DNA of 64,000 nucleotides from Myoxocephalus aenaeus. Taxonomy: Eukaryota > Chordata > Actinopteri > Perciformes > Cottidae. The notes under the pieces are model-generated. The model did not search any database. It was not told where the DNA came from and saw only the letters and a list, made by a program, of their open reading frames with translations. The translations under genes and the position numbers were made by a program. Positions within the stretch are counted from its first letter, which is position 1, and every line of letters begins with the position of its first letter. Below are positions 19,866 to 32,379 of the stretch, piece by piece. The stretch spans positions 6,702,501 through 6,766,500 of the forward strand of contig JBAMJR010000040.1 in NCBI GenBank assembly GCA_038501785.1. The letters run 5' to 3'.

Positions 19866-21708
19866 TCCAGCCGTGGACCCTTTTTGAAAGTAGGACATGA
19901 GAACACGAGCCATCTCTTTTTATATTATGCAGGCAGTTCTCAGGCCCCAGGAATGGGGCACAGAGCACCCATGGGACCCTATTACCAGTGACACCACCAG
20001 ACTCCACAGCCCTACAGCAACACATAGTGACAGAAAGAGACAGAGAGAGAGAGACAGAGGACGCAAAGTGGAGAGAAAGAGGAAGCAGGGAAAACGAGCG
20101 GAAATAATGGCCATGGGGTGTGGAAAGAAAAGATGGGTTGGACGGTGGGAGAAGAAGAAAGAGGAAGAAGAGCAGCACAGGGTGGGAAACGAAAGGAAGC
20201 TGGTGGAGGGCTCGAGAAGTGACACCAAGAGAAACGACGAGGACGGGGGAGAGAGACAGTGAGCGCAATGGAAGGAGGTCCGAAAAATAAGAAAGAACAC
20301 GCAGCTTATTCAAGACATTTCCTCTTGGTTTTAGGAATGATTTCAGATGTTACCGTTTTGGGGAATCAATTGAATTCCCATGTAAACTTTCCTCAGTGTT
20401 GTATTCCTTTTCTTTTCTTTTCGTGTGGCGCAAAAGAAAACATTTCCCTTTCGTTGCTCTTCCAAAGCCGTCTCCGTGCCGTGAAAAAGGATATATAACC
20501 GCAAACCTTCTGCGTGCTTTAATTGCTGATAATTCCGATATTTTCTGCCATTCCTCCTAATTTCTACACAGCTCAACACACTTTAATTACAACATTTCTA
20601 CACACGGATGCCCTATAGCATATGCGTGCGTTGGAGTATGGGTGTGTAATTGTGTTCCTTTTGTAGCTGTGTCTTGTAGATGTGTATCTGAACATGTCAT
20701 TAAGCATCTGTCTAGGTCTGACTGTGTATTATAATCAAGTACTTGTAAGAAAGTGTGTGTGTGTGTGTGTGTGTGTGCGTGTGTGTAACTAGTGTAGCGG
20801 CACTCGGTTTCCCTCCACATCGCTGTGTACAGTGTTGAGACAGTCATTACTGTGACAGATGAGCCAGAGCTCGTCGCGATTTTCCTCCTCTCTCAGCCGG
20901 CAGATGTCTCCTCTTGATCTCCGTCTGTTGCCTTTTGTCTCGCCGCGCAAAAGCGTTTGGCGGGAAATTCTCAGAGTCAATTAGCTAACGAGCAGCTAAC
21001 GAGGAGATAAGGCCAATTAAGATAATAGTGATTGTGATGATGGTAATTATGACAATGAGATTGGTGAGCCACCAGGTCAGCTTCAGGGAGAGGCAAAGTA
21101 GGCATGGATGAGACGCAGGGAGGAAAAATAAAAAAAATAGAAATAACTTGTATAATTGCAACAGTGTGCAATTAAGAGACGCAAACATCTTTTTAGTGAT
21201 TTGAGAGCTTATGCTGCGTGCGTTAATCTTTGATGATAAGGAGCCGCATGCATTTTACGCACGGAAAAACAAAGCGAGCGCAATTAGACGGAGAATGACT
21301 GCAAAGAACAAACAAAACACACATTGTTAAAAAACAATGAGGCACAAGATAACATGAGGAGTTTGTCATTCCGCGGTGTCGCTCGGCTGTGATTGACAGC
21401 AGCGGGACACACGTCAGTCTGCTCTTTTAAGAGCTTGTAATGGTGATGGAGTTGTTAAAGTGCCTCAGGAGAGGCTCGGAGGGAGGTGTGTGAATGTGTG
21501 TGTGTGTGCGCCAGAGGACATTGACTGTGATCTCCCCAGAGGCGAGCAAATGTGAAATTTCTTTCCCACACACTCAAACACAATCCATATAAAGAGTTCC
21601 AATAGAAAATAAACAACCCTTCTGTCAGATGGCCACATTCAAATTGTGAAAGCGTGTTTAAACAACACATTCGATACAAAAAAAGTGTTTCGTTATCTCA
21701 CTCCAACT

Positions 21709-21770
<62 letters not shown>

Positions 21771-22149
21771 ATCTTTTAAGCCATAACCTCCCCTATAACC
21801 CCTCCCAGCTACACAAAGACACAGCAAGTGTCTCAGGATAGAAATTGGATATGTCAAATGCTCTCTCGAGCATGAAATACATAATAGTGAGACTTTTCCT
21901 TCTTTCCTTTTCTTCTTTTATTTTCTCCTTATTTTTATTTTTCTCACCTTCCCTGATTAGGTACGGCCTGTGTCCTTGTCACCACTTGGTCATCATCATG
22001 CCACTTTTCACACAAAACCATCTGAGATAATTGGATGAAATAGAACCGGAATGAACATCTTTGGCATTTAATGTTCGCCAGGTCCTGGTTTACGTAAATG
22101 GATTTTTTCACTCCTGAAAAGCTATCATTAACCTGCGCGTTTGCCATCA
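19863..22149. other. No gene recognised; purine tract, microsatellites, possible conserved block
   Basis: It contains a GA-rich purine tract (20025-20260), (TG)n at 20753-20786, and (AC)n at 21712-21766. The block at 20940-21130 has many homeodomain-type words (TCAATTAGCTAACGAG, GGCCAATTAAGATAAT, GTAATTATGACAATG) and could be a developmental enhancer. This is inferred from composition only. The apparent 220-residue minus-strand frame over 19651-20313 is an artefact of the CA and CT tracts. Confidence 0.4.
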
Positions 22150-22366
22150 GTTTAAATCAGTGGCGGCTGGTGACTTTTTTCTGGGGGGGGGGCGCAGTTG
22201 GGCGGCGCGGGTTAAATAGCACTCCACAATGAGAAGAAAAGAGGTTTTGAGAAGAATATTCTAAAAAACAAAGCTTTATTTCAAGAAAACACAGTGCTCA
22301 ACACTGTCCAATAACAACTATCAACAAACTGTAACTTTGGGCATGAGAGGTTCAGAGCAGAATGGT

Positions 22367-22516
22367 TTAAGAAACATTCAATGTGGTGGCCAGAGCAACT
22401 TCAGGGAATACATTGACGTCGCATTCAAACTGGGGGCCCTGCAGTAAGGTGGCACTGATGAGGTGGTCTTTGAAGGCAAAGCGTTCCCTGGTGTGTCCAA
22501 GTATGGTGTCACAAAC
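22367..22516 (-). pseudogene. hAT transposase last exon
   Basis: After an acceptor (ATCTGTAG before 22516) the minus strand reads VCDTILGHTRERFAFKDHL, then ISATLLQGPQFECDVNVFPE and ALATTLNVS, then TAA at 22367-22369. The phrases TRERF.FK.HL and LLQG..F resemble part of the C-terminal half of TTF-finger, ZMYM1-like hAT transposases. The usual dimerisation segment near the C-terminus is not present, so the reading frame ends early. It lies in the 22158-23719 element, 404 bp from the first exon. Confidence 0.65.
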
Positions 22517-22710
22517 CTACAGATAAATATATAGAGAGAGACAGAGACAGTAAGATAAGTTGTGGGGAAATATCTACTACAAACAGGCTTCATACTACAG
22601 ACAAAAGCCAACAATCAGAGTTGACAAAAAAATATGTTTTGTGTATCTTGATGGCTCATCAACATAGACAAAAGGCCAGGAGCCACCTTGATGCTCTAGC
22701 CTGGAGCTAT

Positions 22711-22711
<1 letters not shown>

Positions 22712-22789
<78 letters not shown>
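22712..22789. repeat. (AC)n microsatellite inside the hAT element
   Basis: An uninterrupted CA array of about 78 bp lies in the segment between the two transposase exons. Confidence 0.95.
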
Positions 22790-22791
<2 letters not shown>

Positions 22792-22919
22792 AATTGGTAT
22801 TTTAGATAAAGTTATAGTCTGATATCCACCCAAATCTAACAATGTCCAACATGTGTTCTGCTGTGGGAAAGATAAAACATTAAACTCTAACACAGGCATC
22901 TGCTGATTTTGACACTCAC

Positions 22920-23203
22920 CTCTGCAGCAATCCTTCAAGCTCATCTTCCTTCACAGCCCGGCGCTTCCTCGGCTGCTCAGAGCCACTGCTTTGCTCCACA
23001 CTGAGCATCCAGCTAACAGCTCCGGTTAGCATGTAGCTTGAGGAGAAGCTCCGGGTGTACGTCCTCCCGCGGTCAGTGCTTTGCTGCTGACTTTTTAAAT
23101 CCGGACGTTCGGGTCCCAACTCTTTCAGCCTCTTCTTGTCAACATCTGATCGTGGATTGAAAGGTGTTTCGCGTAGAGATACCACAGAGTTTTCAGTCGC
23201 CAT
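22920..23203 (-). pseudogene. hAT transposase first exon (TTF-finger type N-terminus)
   Basis: Starting at ATG 23203 the minus strand encodes MATENSVVSLRETPFNPRSD, continuing KKRLKELGPERPDL and STDRGRTYTRSFSSSYMLTG, to a GTGAGT donor at 22919. The KELGP.RPDL and DRG.TYTR..S segments are typical of the region before the TTF-type zinc finger in ZMYM1-like hAT transposases. The protein would bind transposon ends and catalyse excision, but the finger and the catalytic domain are not encoded here. The reading frame is clean over 94 codons, suggesting a fairly young deletion derivative. Confidence 0.7.
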
Positions 23204-23628
23204 ACTAACATAATCAAAGTCTCTGCTAGCTGTGTTGCTCGCGTAGCTACGTGGGAGCTATATGGGATGTGAGGGAATGATAAAGGTCTCTGATTCGACG
23301 AATAGTCCAACCACGTTGCAATAAGAAACGATGTCATTGGCTAGGGCGCAGATTTGTGCGCCCGAAGATTCACGTTTCATCCGCCAATGAGAAGCTGTCC
23401 TTGCCGTAGCGAGGGTGAAATGTTTGTTCGCTGCCATAGACACACATTGGGCCGGCGCCCCGACAGGGGGAGGGGCTTTTCTCAGTGATGATGAATGGCG
23501 ATATATTATATTTGGTATATCTTAAGTGGTTGTTGACAAGGCCTTACGGTCTCCCACACACATTTAGCGCGTCAACACGGTATATTTCTTATTTAAATTA
23601 TTTGGTATGTAATGTTTTTTGACAGTAT

Positions 23629-23660
23629 ATATTATTATTATTATTATTATTTTTTTTTTT
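23629..23660. repeat. (ATT)n and poly-T tract
   Basis: An ATT trinucleotide run is followed by ten or more T bases, inside the right part of the hAT element. Confidence 0.9.
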
Positions 23661-23727
23661 CATCGCATAATTTTAAGAGGGGCGGCGCCCTAGCGCCCTC
23701 TATTGACGCACCGCCACTGGTTTAAAT

Positions 23728-23850
23728 ACTAGACACTTGCCAGTTAAATGGAAGATAATAATGGTAAATTGCAGATTGTAGGATGTTAATTAGCCAGGTA
23801 ATTAAAGCTGTAATTAGTAGTGGTAAGTGAATCCTTCCTCAGTTTGTAGG
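23728..23850. other. Spacer between hAT element and L1 remnant
   Basis: This is AT-rich and has no recognised feature. Confidence 0.5.
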
Positions 23851-23934
23851 TTTGGTAAACAAGGACATGGAAATGGAAAATCAACTACCTGTTTGGAAGC
23901 AACAGATTTTAAAAGTTCAGATGCTACTTAAAAA

Positions 23935-25336
23935 GGACATTCAACTCAATCTGAAACCAATCACAACACGCATTAAGGAAGACCTGAATAGGTGGGGAAC
24001 GTTACCAGCCTCCTGGTTGGGCAGGATAAATATACAAAATTAATATACTGCCCAGGTTACTGTACAGATGCTGCCCAACTCAATTCCCAACAGCTTCTTC
24101 ATTGACTTGGATAAAATATTCACACAATTCCTCTGGCAGGGCAAAAAGGTTAGAATGAAAATAAGTAAACTACAGAAAAGCAAGCAACAGGGAGGACTGG
24201 GAGTCCCTAACATAAAGTTTTACTACTGGGCAGCACAAATACGGAGTGGGTGAATCCAGACACTACAAACGCATGGATTGACATGGAGTCGACAAATTGT
24301 GGCTTACTCACTTTAAAAAACTGCCCCTTCGTAAACTACAAAAGGGCAAAGCTGGAGGTCCAAATTAACTTTATTGTACGGAACACATTGAACACCTGGA
24401 ACAAGATCATGGTCTACTTTAGATTTAAGAATCATGTTTCCCCCCCTCATGCCAAGACCCTGTCTTTAGGCTCTGGCAGGAGAAGTCTGGACCAGCTGGT
24501 CAAACTCTATGAAGGAGGAACAATGGAGTCGTTTGAGGGCCTGAAGAGCAAATACTCTCTCCAACAGTCCCATTTCTTCCGCTATCTACAAATAAGACAT
24601 TATATACCCCAAATCTTACATGCTCCAAACATATGCTTTTTGGAAGAAATCCTCACACAACCAATACCAAAAAGATTCACTTCCCATGTCTACAAAACCT
24701 TTGTCCTGAATCTTAATTACTCCACTGACCACATCCGTAAACAGTGGCAGATGGACATGGAGTGTCAGATAGAGGAAAATATTTGGACATCAATTATGGA
24801 AATCACACTTAACATTCTGAGCTGTAGCACAGATAAAGACAGACAATTTAAAATACTACATAGACTGCATTGTACGCCACTGCTGAGGGGCAGGCTTGGC
24901 CTCGTTCCCCTACATGTAGTAAATGTAACTCTGAAGTTGGTACTTATATACACATGTTTTGGAAATGTGCAAAGATACAAACATTATGGAGAGAAGTGAA
25001 GGACGAAGTGGTTTCTTTGATGGGATATGACCTGGAGCTTCCACCTCCTCAATGTGTCAGCTAAAGTGAGCAGTGCGAGGAGCAGCAGCAACGCTAAACT
25101 GATTGGAATACTTCTGTATACGAAAGACTATTCTTAAATTCTGGATTTGTAAAGATACCCCTTCTACGGACGATTGGAACAATGTCAAGGGATTTGTCAA
25201 GACATGGAAACCAGTTTTAGACATGGTGGATCCTTCCGGACTGGATTTTGCTCAGCCAGATAAAAAATGCTGGTACCGATGCTGGCTTAAATTGACCAAG
25301 TCTAATAACCAAGATATACTTATCTCTGACTGGTGA
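23935..25336 (+). pseudogene. L1-like ORF2 C-terminus, frameshifted
   Basis: The protein can be followed across frames. WGTLPASWLGRINIQN (ends 24043) leads to QMLPNSIPNSFFIDLDKIFT with QFLWQGKKVRMKISKLQKSK and QQGGLGVPNIKFYYWAAQIR (24060-24250). Next comes a long stretch (24250-24900) with FFRYLQIRHYI, LHRLHCTPLLRG and similar text. Then CSKCNSEVGTYIHMFWKCAK follows (24925-24990), a cysteine-histidine motif typical of the L1 C-terminus, and it ends WYRCWLKL...ISDW at 25336. These are the post-polymerase regions of vertebrate and fish L1 ORF2. At least four frame breaks make it non-functional. Confidence 0.8.
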
Positions 25337-25477
25337 TGTGCAAATGTGTTTATTATTTGTTGTGGTTGTCTATGTATTTGTATTTGATTTAGCAAATTAA
25401 TTTTTCCCTTTTGTGTTGTTGTTTTCTATTTCCATCTTTCGTTTGTATTGTATCCTTAAAGTTCTGTCTTGTAAAAT

Positions 25478-25479
<2 letters not shown>

Positions 25480-25539
<60 letters not shown>
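25480..25539. repeat. (TA)n microsatellite
   Basis: An alternating TA run of about 60 bp at the 3' end of the L1 remnant. Confidence 0.95.
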
Positions 25540-25540
<1 letters not shown>

Positions 25541-25545
<5 letters not shown>

Positions 25546-28500
25546 AAAGGACATTCGTCCACCTGAATGATAACTTTTTATAGTGATGCAATAAAAAACA
25601 TTAAAAAATTTAAATTTAAGTGGTGATTATCCTGCACCTTCATTCATGTTAAGGATGGCAGGTGACAACTCAAACTGTAATGGAATAGAATGCAGCGGCC
25701 TCTGGCTCGGGCGTCCTGTGTTGCACCGTAACCAGAGAGATCTCCGCCAACGACAGTGACGCCCCGCGACAGCCACAAGCAGTACGTTTCCTCTGTCCCA
25801 CACTCAAGAGGATTCGCCCACGTAGTTTTTTCCTGACACAACGTGTCATGATGAGTCCACGAGTGGCACCTCCTCCCCTCATTCCTCCTCTGTTCTCCTC
25901 TTTGTGATTGCAGACAGAACATTGCAGATAAAGATCAGGTTCCACTATTTATTTTTAGAATGAGATTACATTGGTGGTCTGCATAGGATTGTAATAATAA
26001 CTCCAGAGTGTTGGAATAGTATAAAAGTCTGCTTGAGAAAAAGATAGATGGAACGATGTTTTTTTCAAACTAAATAGTCTGCTTCAATCCATTTTCACTA
26101 CAGAAAAACACTTGATTCTTTAATTCACCAAATCCGCCATTTACTAGCGGGCCTGGCTTTTAAAGTGAAGAGGAGATGACACTGTGATTGGTTTAAAAAA
26201 ACACCACAAACCCACCTGATTAACTAAGAGACTAAATACAGGCCGCTTGCCACCTTTGTGCCCAGATGATGTGCCATTTGACTAGAAGAAGTTGAGTTGG
26301 ACGCCCCACTAAATGCACTTGCAGAATACACTATACATCCTTTACATAGGGACCTGAGCCGAGCTACAAAGACACTGGATGCAAATATACAGCAACTTTT
26401 CCCTTCGACTCTTCCTGCCTGGTTCTTTCAAACTCTGGGGCCCCAATTCGTAACGCAGGCTTTCTGGGGAAGAAGTTTCAGCCTCAAGCCTTAACCAAGA
26501 TAAGCTGATGACATCATCTGGGTCACGTTCAAGAGATCCTTCAGAGCACAGAAGACATTACGCAACTGTTTCCACATCGTGGGGTGCTCCTTTTAAGACA
26601 GTAATGTATTATTTGTTTCCTCACTATAGGACCACTGTTTTGCGACAGGTGTATGTTAACTTTGCTCACAATGAGAGTCAAAATGATAAAACACACATGA
26701 TGGTTATGGATGTCTTTCAAAAACATATTATGATTGCATAAAGTCACAAAAGGTGCAGCCCCAGGGTTAAAAACTTAGTAACAACAATAAGCTAAAAACC
26801 TTGTTAGAAAGTAGATATGACTGACGTATTTGCCCATTTACACATCCACCAAACACATTGACAACAATACCAATCATTTATGGACTCGTGTTCCTGGCCA
26901 ACAGATGCATATTAAGAGCAATATTCACAATGTCTGACTCTTCAGCTGCCAAACGCTCCACTGTGTTCACCAGCTAGTGGCTAACTTATCTTATCTTTAC
27001 TTACACAAATATTAATATGTGTAGCTTTAAGGAGGTGTGCTTGATGGAGCGTCATCTGTTGAGCCACATCCTTTCAAGTTGAACTCTTTTCCCTTTATAT
27101 ATTGAGAAAAAGACTAAAGAGAGAAATCTCTTTAGTCTAGTTTAGAGAGAAACACGTTCACCTTCGAATTACTCCTGTTGATTATTCACAGGTCGCCGTG
27201 TGATCAGTGAGGTATGAGGAAACCAACGCAGAGGTGTTTCATTCAGCTTAAAATACCAGCCATGTGAGGAGTGGTTGAGACAGATGTTTCTGACACATTT
27301 TCTTCACTCTTTTGTCTCTCAGTGACTTGCCTCACAGTAAGGTGTGGAATATACCTGACAGACTTAAAGAAAGTACTTTAATTTAAAAGGTGTTGTGTGA
27401 GCAAGGTTTTTGAACACTAGTTGGAAATGTTCTTTTCAGGTATGAACTCAATTAAACAAACACATTTTAACCACATAAAGAAGAAAGAGAGAACAAAAAT
27501 GTGTTACTCTAAATGTGTTAGATGGTGTCCATGGCAACACGTTAGCATGGTGGCCCTTCAACGAGCAAACAAGACTGAGTGCCAAGGCGAGCATCTTCAC
27601 TGACAATGCAAAACAGGACCGCTTGCTACTATTCAGCGCCTCCAGATGTATTTTCGTTGCACAGAATTTGTATAAACAATTAGCCCTTCTTGCCCCGATG
27701 CACACTTGAAGTGTTATCTCCCTTGCGATTTTTTTTTTTTACAGAAATAACACAGCAGCCAAATTATATTCAGGATGGATGTCAGGCAACAGAGAAGTAG
27801 TCAGAGATTGGTGCTCTCCTGCAATGCCACATCTAGTTAACAACTCTGCAGCAGCACAGTTCCCAGTAATAAATTGGATGAATCATTTTGGTGGTTGATG
27901 ACACAGAAAGAATACAATAACAGCATAGAAGAAGAAGAAACAACACAAATCTGAGATGCCACGAGACTCGAGAGGCCTTTTAAAGGTTTCCAAAGATAAG
28001 TGGGATCTCTTCGACGAGGCATCCGGAGTGAAAACTGGAGAGATTAAGAGCGAAGCATATTTATGTAAGATGAAGGGAACACTTTTCTGCACGTAGAAAT
28101 AACTGCTTTTGACCACGGCATCTCCAAGCTGCCGGAGATCTGATAAATGTGAAAAAGGTAAAGTTCAACTCCTGCAGGTGCAGTTCCTCCACAGTGATTA
28201 TCATCCTCCAGCACGCTCAGATGGCAGAAGCAGATAGACGGCCTCCGCCTTGTGTGTTTACTGCCAATATTGCTTTTAAAGAGACGCCGTCCTTCAAGGC
28301 TCCTGAGGATGGCCCTGACATTTCAAGGGAACATTCTTTGAAAAGGTGGCGTCTTTATTGTAAAGTCTATCGAAAGAGACAACAACAGCTCACATTTCCC
28401 GGCCTCGGCGGTTTCCATCCATCTTTGTCCGTCTTCATCCACCGAGCTCAAGCCATTTGTGGACATTACGAGGGAAATAATTGGGTTTGAGTCTTTATAA

Positions 28501-29528
28501 AAAACACAATACAAAATGTTTATTTCAGTATAAGTTCTGTATTTAGGTAGGAAAACATTTAATCTGGGCAGAGAAATGTATTCACAGATTACTACATCCA
28601 TATATTATCATGGCGATAGAATTCATGATACGGTTGGACTATCAGGTTTTTTTTCTTCCTTCTCCCAGGTCCACCATTTGGCATCCCCAAATCAATTACA
28701 GAGAATCCTCAATTCAGGCAATCCACACTGTCTGCCAGGAATAAGCTGCACAGGGGAGCCAACACTCCCTAGGAAGAGCAAATGACAGTAATTTACCTTC
28801 CACCTTCCTATCATACAACAAGCCCTTCACTGTTCCTCAGCTCATTCTGGAGCAAATAGACTCTAAAGACGAGCTCTTATCTCATCCTTTAAAACCTCCG
28901 TGTAATTGTCCTCCTTTGCTCCAAGATGGGAGTTCTTCCTCCGCATCGTGGTTCTTTTATGTGTCTGATGTAGTGGTGAATCACACGCAGCCATCTTTTA
29001 TGCCCCCTTTAATAGACACTCACGGTAATTGCGCCGTTAACTTTGGGAACTTCTGGCACGGATGCTCGTGAGAGAACGGGGCCTGTGTTTTCGGGGGGAT
29101 TGGATGATATTGGAGTGTGCCACTATTTTGGGCTTTCAACCGCTCTAATAATGATATGCAGAAGAGGGAAGCTCAGTGTTGCATTTACTACTCGACGGTT
29201 TCCAGTTTCATTCAAGTGCTGTCACATAACCGCATCCTCCAAAAAAATAGATACAGACTTCAGAGGTTTAATTTTTTTATTTTTTCACGTAAATTCAGAT
29301 AGACAGTAGCATCATCGTGGACTGAAATGTCCTGAATGTATTCTCTGGCATCCAGAGTTTAAATACAGCGGCGGCAGTCCTGCTATGTGACGGTAGCAGG
29401 CTCACACTCTGGAATACCAAACAGGCTTTTGATTTAAACAGCAAGTTTCTCTAACTCTTAACGGGAAGCGGCCAATCTCCAACCTCTGCGCCCCTGCTTT
29501 TCTGCCCCGTGCTGGGGGTTAAATGGCT
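25541..29528. other. No gene recognised
   Basis: Four kilobases of mixed DNA. A perfect 12-bp-arm hairpin with a GAAA loop lies at 27111-27138 (AGACTAAAGAGA and its complement). Open frames at 26297-26494, 27421-27709 and 28149-28490 lack family features. The block at 28800-29040 has an evenly mixed composition that could be conserved non-coding DNA, but nothing in the sequence proves it. Confidence 0.4.
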
Positions 29529-29801
29529 TTAACTCGAGGGGCAAAAAAAGGCAGGATGGACGTGAGGTGAGTTGGAAGGTGCAAGGAGCCTGGGGCTGTG
29601 GAAGGAGGTGGGGGCAGTCTGTGGGTGCATGCTCGTGGTGGTGGTGGTGGAGAGGGTGAAGTGCTGGTCAAGCACCGCTGTCTGGTGGTCCGGGGTGACC
29701 CACCGCCATGGACGATCCACCGCAGGCTAATTTCATCCTCCAGTGAGCAAGGGAGCAAAGGGGAGCTGGCTGTCTTCCGAGGCCCACGTCAAGCCCACCA
29801 C

Positions 29802-30135
29802 TTATAGGCTTGGGATTGACATGGTTCCCTTAGGGGTATAGGGTGCTGCTGGTGGTGGTGGTGGTGGTGGGGGTGAAGGTGGCGAAGCAAAGCGGCGGGC
29901 TGCGAGCGATGAGGAGGAGCAGCGGTGGATGAGAGAGGCTGACTCACTGAGACTGACTGAGTCTGAGGAGGAGACAGCTGGGGGATACCTGGGAATAAGA
30001 GGCTGTTTCAGAGGATGAGCAACGTTCTTAGTCAAAGGAGGAAAGACACATGGATTAAAAGGCATGATGGGTACAGGGGAATCTTTTTTATTATTCTCTA
30101 CTAGACCTGGGTTGTCAGTTAGCTGCTTTCCCATC
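29802..30135 (-). CDS. Weak candidate exon, proline/serine-rich
   Basis: On the minus strand a good acceptor (CCTTCTTCCTTTAG) precedes 30135. An open frame then starts with MGKQLTDNPGLVENN, passes PVPIMPFNPCVFPPL and a serine-rich stretch, and ends with a run of ten prolines and PYTPKGTMSIPSL before a stop at 29802. A possible donor (CCCAG|GTATCC) lies inside it. The proline run comes from a GGT trinucleotide repeat (29850-29873), and a similar GGT repeat lies at 29633-29655, so chance is a real explanation. I recognise no protein family. Confidence 0.25.
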
Positions 30136-30227
30136 CTAAAGGAAGAAGGATATGAGTCACATGCTCTAAAAACATGACGTGGCAGAATGAAAATTTTCTG
30201 ACAGAGTATGTTTTTAAAGTTTATCAT

Positions 30228-32298
30228 GTATATCTCGTAAAATCTGGTATTCTAATAATATCTGGAAACAACAGCTGGTCAAAATCCTTGGGAATCATAA
30301 AGCGCACATTCTTTGCACAAACTCGCGTCCTCGCATCTTGCATGCGCCGCTAATGACGGCGTATGCAACCGCATTGCATCTGCTGCATCTGGAACACGCC
30401 CGAAGACTTTAAACGTCCCGACTTTCATTGCCGGCATCTAAACACTAAAATAATAATATAATGGTGAATATTACACCACTACGGGAACCAGAGACTGTTG
30501 TCTTTAGCCACGCTAGCGACTTTTCGGTGAGTTCAATCTTGTCGTGGGCTAGATTGTATGACAACACTGTGGCATACGACGTCTTCGAGCTGATTGCCTG
30601 CAGACATCACCGCTTGTTTTTTGGGGGGTTTCAAATAAAGTGCGCTTTGCGACGCATTACAGCCCATTGGTGTCTCGACAGGGGGTTAACCATGTGAGCT
30701 GTATTCATTCAATAAAGACCGGTCTCTATGCAGTTGAGATGAATAAAAGCCGCTATTTAGAAACATATTATATTCTTAAATATTACTTGTTTTGATTGAC
30801 TTCATTCATTCAAGTCCTTTCTATGTGAGTTTTCTAAGAAACCACTGAATGAGTTGTCATACTACCTGGTTGAACACATTCAAGGTTCTTATCTGTTTTT
30901 CTTGAGAGATAAATTCAAGCATGAGCCTTTTATTATCAGCGCTATTGGCTACAGTCAGAAAAGCTCTTAGCCGCATCGACCTGTCCACATGGATCTCATG
31001 CTGCAAATTGGAAATATATCATGTTCATCAGACGCTAGCCCCGTCCATTGTGGCAGCAGCATTTACAACCGTTTCATATTTATAAATAACACAATTAGGT
31101 GGATAACCTTGAGAGGGCTCTCTGCATTGTTTTTTATGATCACCATTCACGGTAATTACACATTGATTGAGTCTCCTGACAAATAGAAGGGGTCGAATGA
31201 GAGAGAAGTATAAGGCCCTGCTGCTCTGTTCTGGTCGGAGATGACCCCAGAAAGAGGAGTATGAGAGCGGGGGATAGCGGGACGGGAAAATAAAAAGAAA
31301 CCAGATTTCATTATCCCTTCACGTCGTTAGTTACAGATACACAGTGACAAGACAGTGGGAGCAGATACATCAGATACCGGGTCGACGACAGGAGCTAATA
31401 GGGGTTTGATGGTTAACAAACAGCCGGGATTTATCAAACTCCGAGATAACGACCCGCCTGCTCACATCCTTGGTTCAGAAACTCAAGTGAAGACTTAACG
31501 GTAGATCAAGAAACCTTTATGCAGGGAAGGCACTGTAAAGTGCAACCAAATAGAGATACGACTATATACATAAATATCACAATACAAAGTATTAAAGCTC
31601 TGTTGTAATTGGAGTAGAATTACATGACAAAAATCTCATCTCTCCTCCTGGGGCTTTGTCTCATTTATTTCATATGGTTATTTTCCTGAGAAGATCTACG
31701 TAAACTCTGTGATGCTAAGTGCTTTATAAATAAGCTGCATTACTGCTGGTGGAATTTATGTTATTGAGCCTGTGCTCTGGATGAATGATGTGCTTTTCAT
31801 AATGTTTTGCTGTATATGGATACGAATGCATTGGCTCTTGTTATTGTTGGTCTGGTGCTTTCAGACAGTCGTTGAGGGATCAATATAGAACATTTTGGAT
31901 CAATGTAAGAGTTTTAATAAAAGGTGTTTACTGATTGGCCACCTGGGTCAACATTAATACAGCAGAAGAAACATTTGTTAGCTTTATACATTTAAATTAA
32001 TAGAATACCGCTGAATATTAGGGTTATGGAAGTCAGTTATTTTAAGTCTAAACATCAGTCATCATCAACAATTGCTAGGTATATTAAAAAAAAGGAAAAA
32101 AGAAAGAAATTTGAGGCCACAAAGCAACATCTGACCCAAAACTAAATGACATTTTAGTCCAAAGGTCAGTGAGCATTTTCTTAAAGCGATGTCCTTATCT
32201 GAGCTATAATGGAACGCGTCAGTGTGGGGTTGAAGGCCGCAGCCCTGTTTGCAGGAGATGTCACTCTTGATTCAGGCAAACACACGGGTACACATGTG

Positions 32299-32299
<1 letters not shown>
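30228..32299. other. No gene recognised
   Basis: This is mixed-composition DNA. A stretch at 30290-30720 has higher CpG content (ACGCCCGAAGAC, TAATGACGGCGTATGC) and ends with CAATAAAG, so it might be an old transposon, but no ends are visible. No exon is supported. Confidence 0.4.
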
Positions 32300-32378
<79 letters not shown>

Positions 32379-32379
32379 C
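32300..32379. repeat. (AC)n microsatellite
   Basis: A CA array with a GCAC interruption, flanked on the left by GCGCGC and on the right by TATATATA. Confidence 0.95.

Larger units (their letters stand above)
22158..23719 (-). mobile_element. hAT transposon, internally deleted, with perfect 8-bp duplication
   Basis: Ends CAGTGGCGGCTGGTGA (left) and GCACCGCCACTG (right) are inverted, and GTTTAAAT flanks both sides exactly (22150-22157, 23720-23727). The minus strand carries a first exon (22920-23203) and a last exon (22367-22516) of a ZMYM1-like hAT transposase. Between them is only a short intron-like stretch with a long CA array. An AAATAAAG polyadenylation-type signal lies downstream of the last exon (near 22270-22280, minus). 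The central catalytic exons are missing, so the copy is non-autonomous but structurally complete at its ends. Confidence 0.9.
23852..25540 (+). mobile_element. 5'-truncated L1-like LINE
   Basis: The body is the 3' third of an L1-type ORF2 broken by several frameshifts (see 23935-25336). It is followed by a 3' UTR-like segment and an AAAATC-TA-rich tail that runs into a (TA)n array (25480-25539) and A-rich sequence. Only the C-terminal part is present, as expected from incomplete reverse transcription. No target duplication could be fixed. Confidence 0.75.

Noticed and set aside
19651..20313. 220-codon minus-strand frame
   Set aside because: It is produced by a CA array and a GA-rich tract; composition explains its openness.
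28149..28490. 113-codon frame as a gene
   Set aside because: There are no domain features, start context or splice evidence, and the composition is ordinary.
29519..29807. Proline-rich frames on both strands as exons
   Set aside because: They depend on GGT/CCA repeats and have no convincing splice sites.
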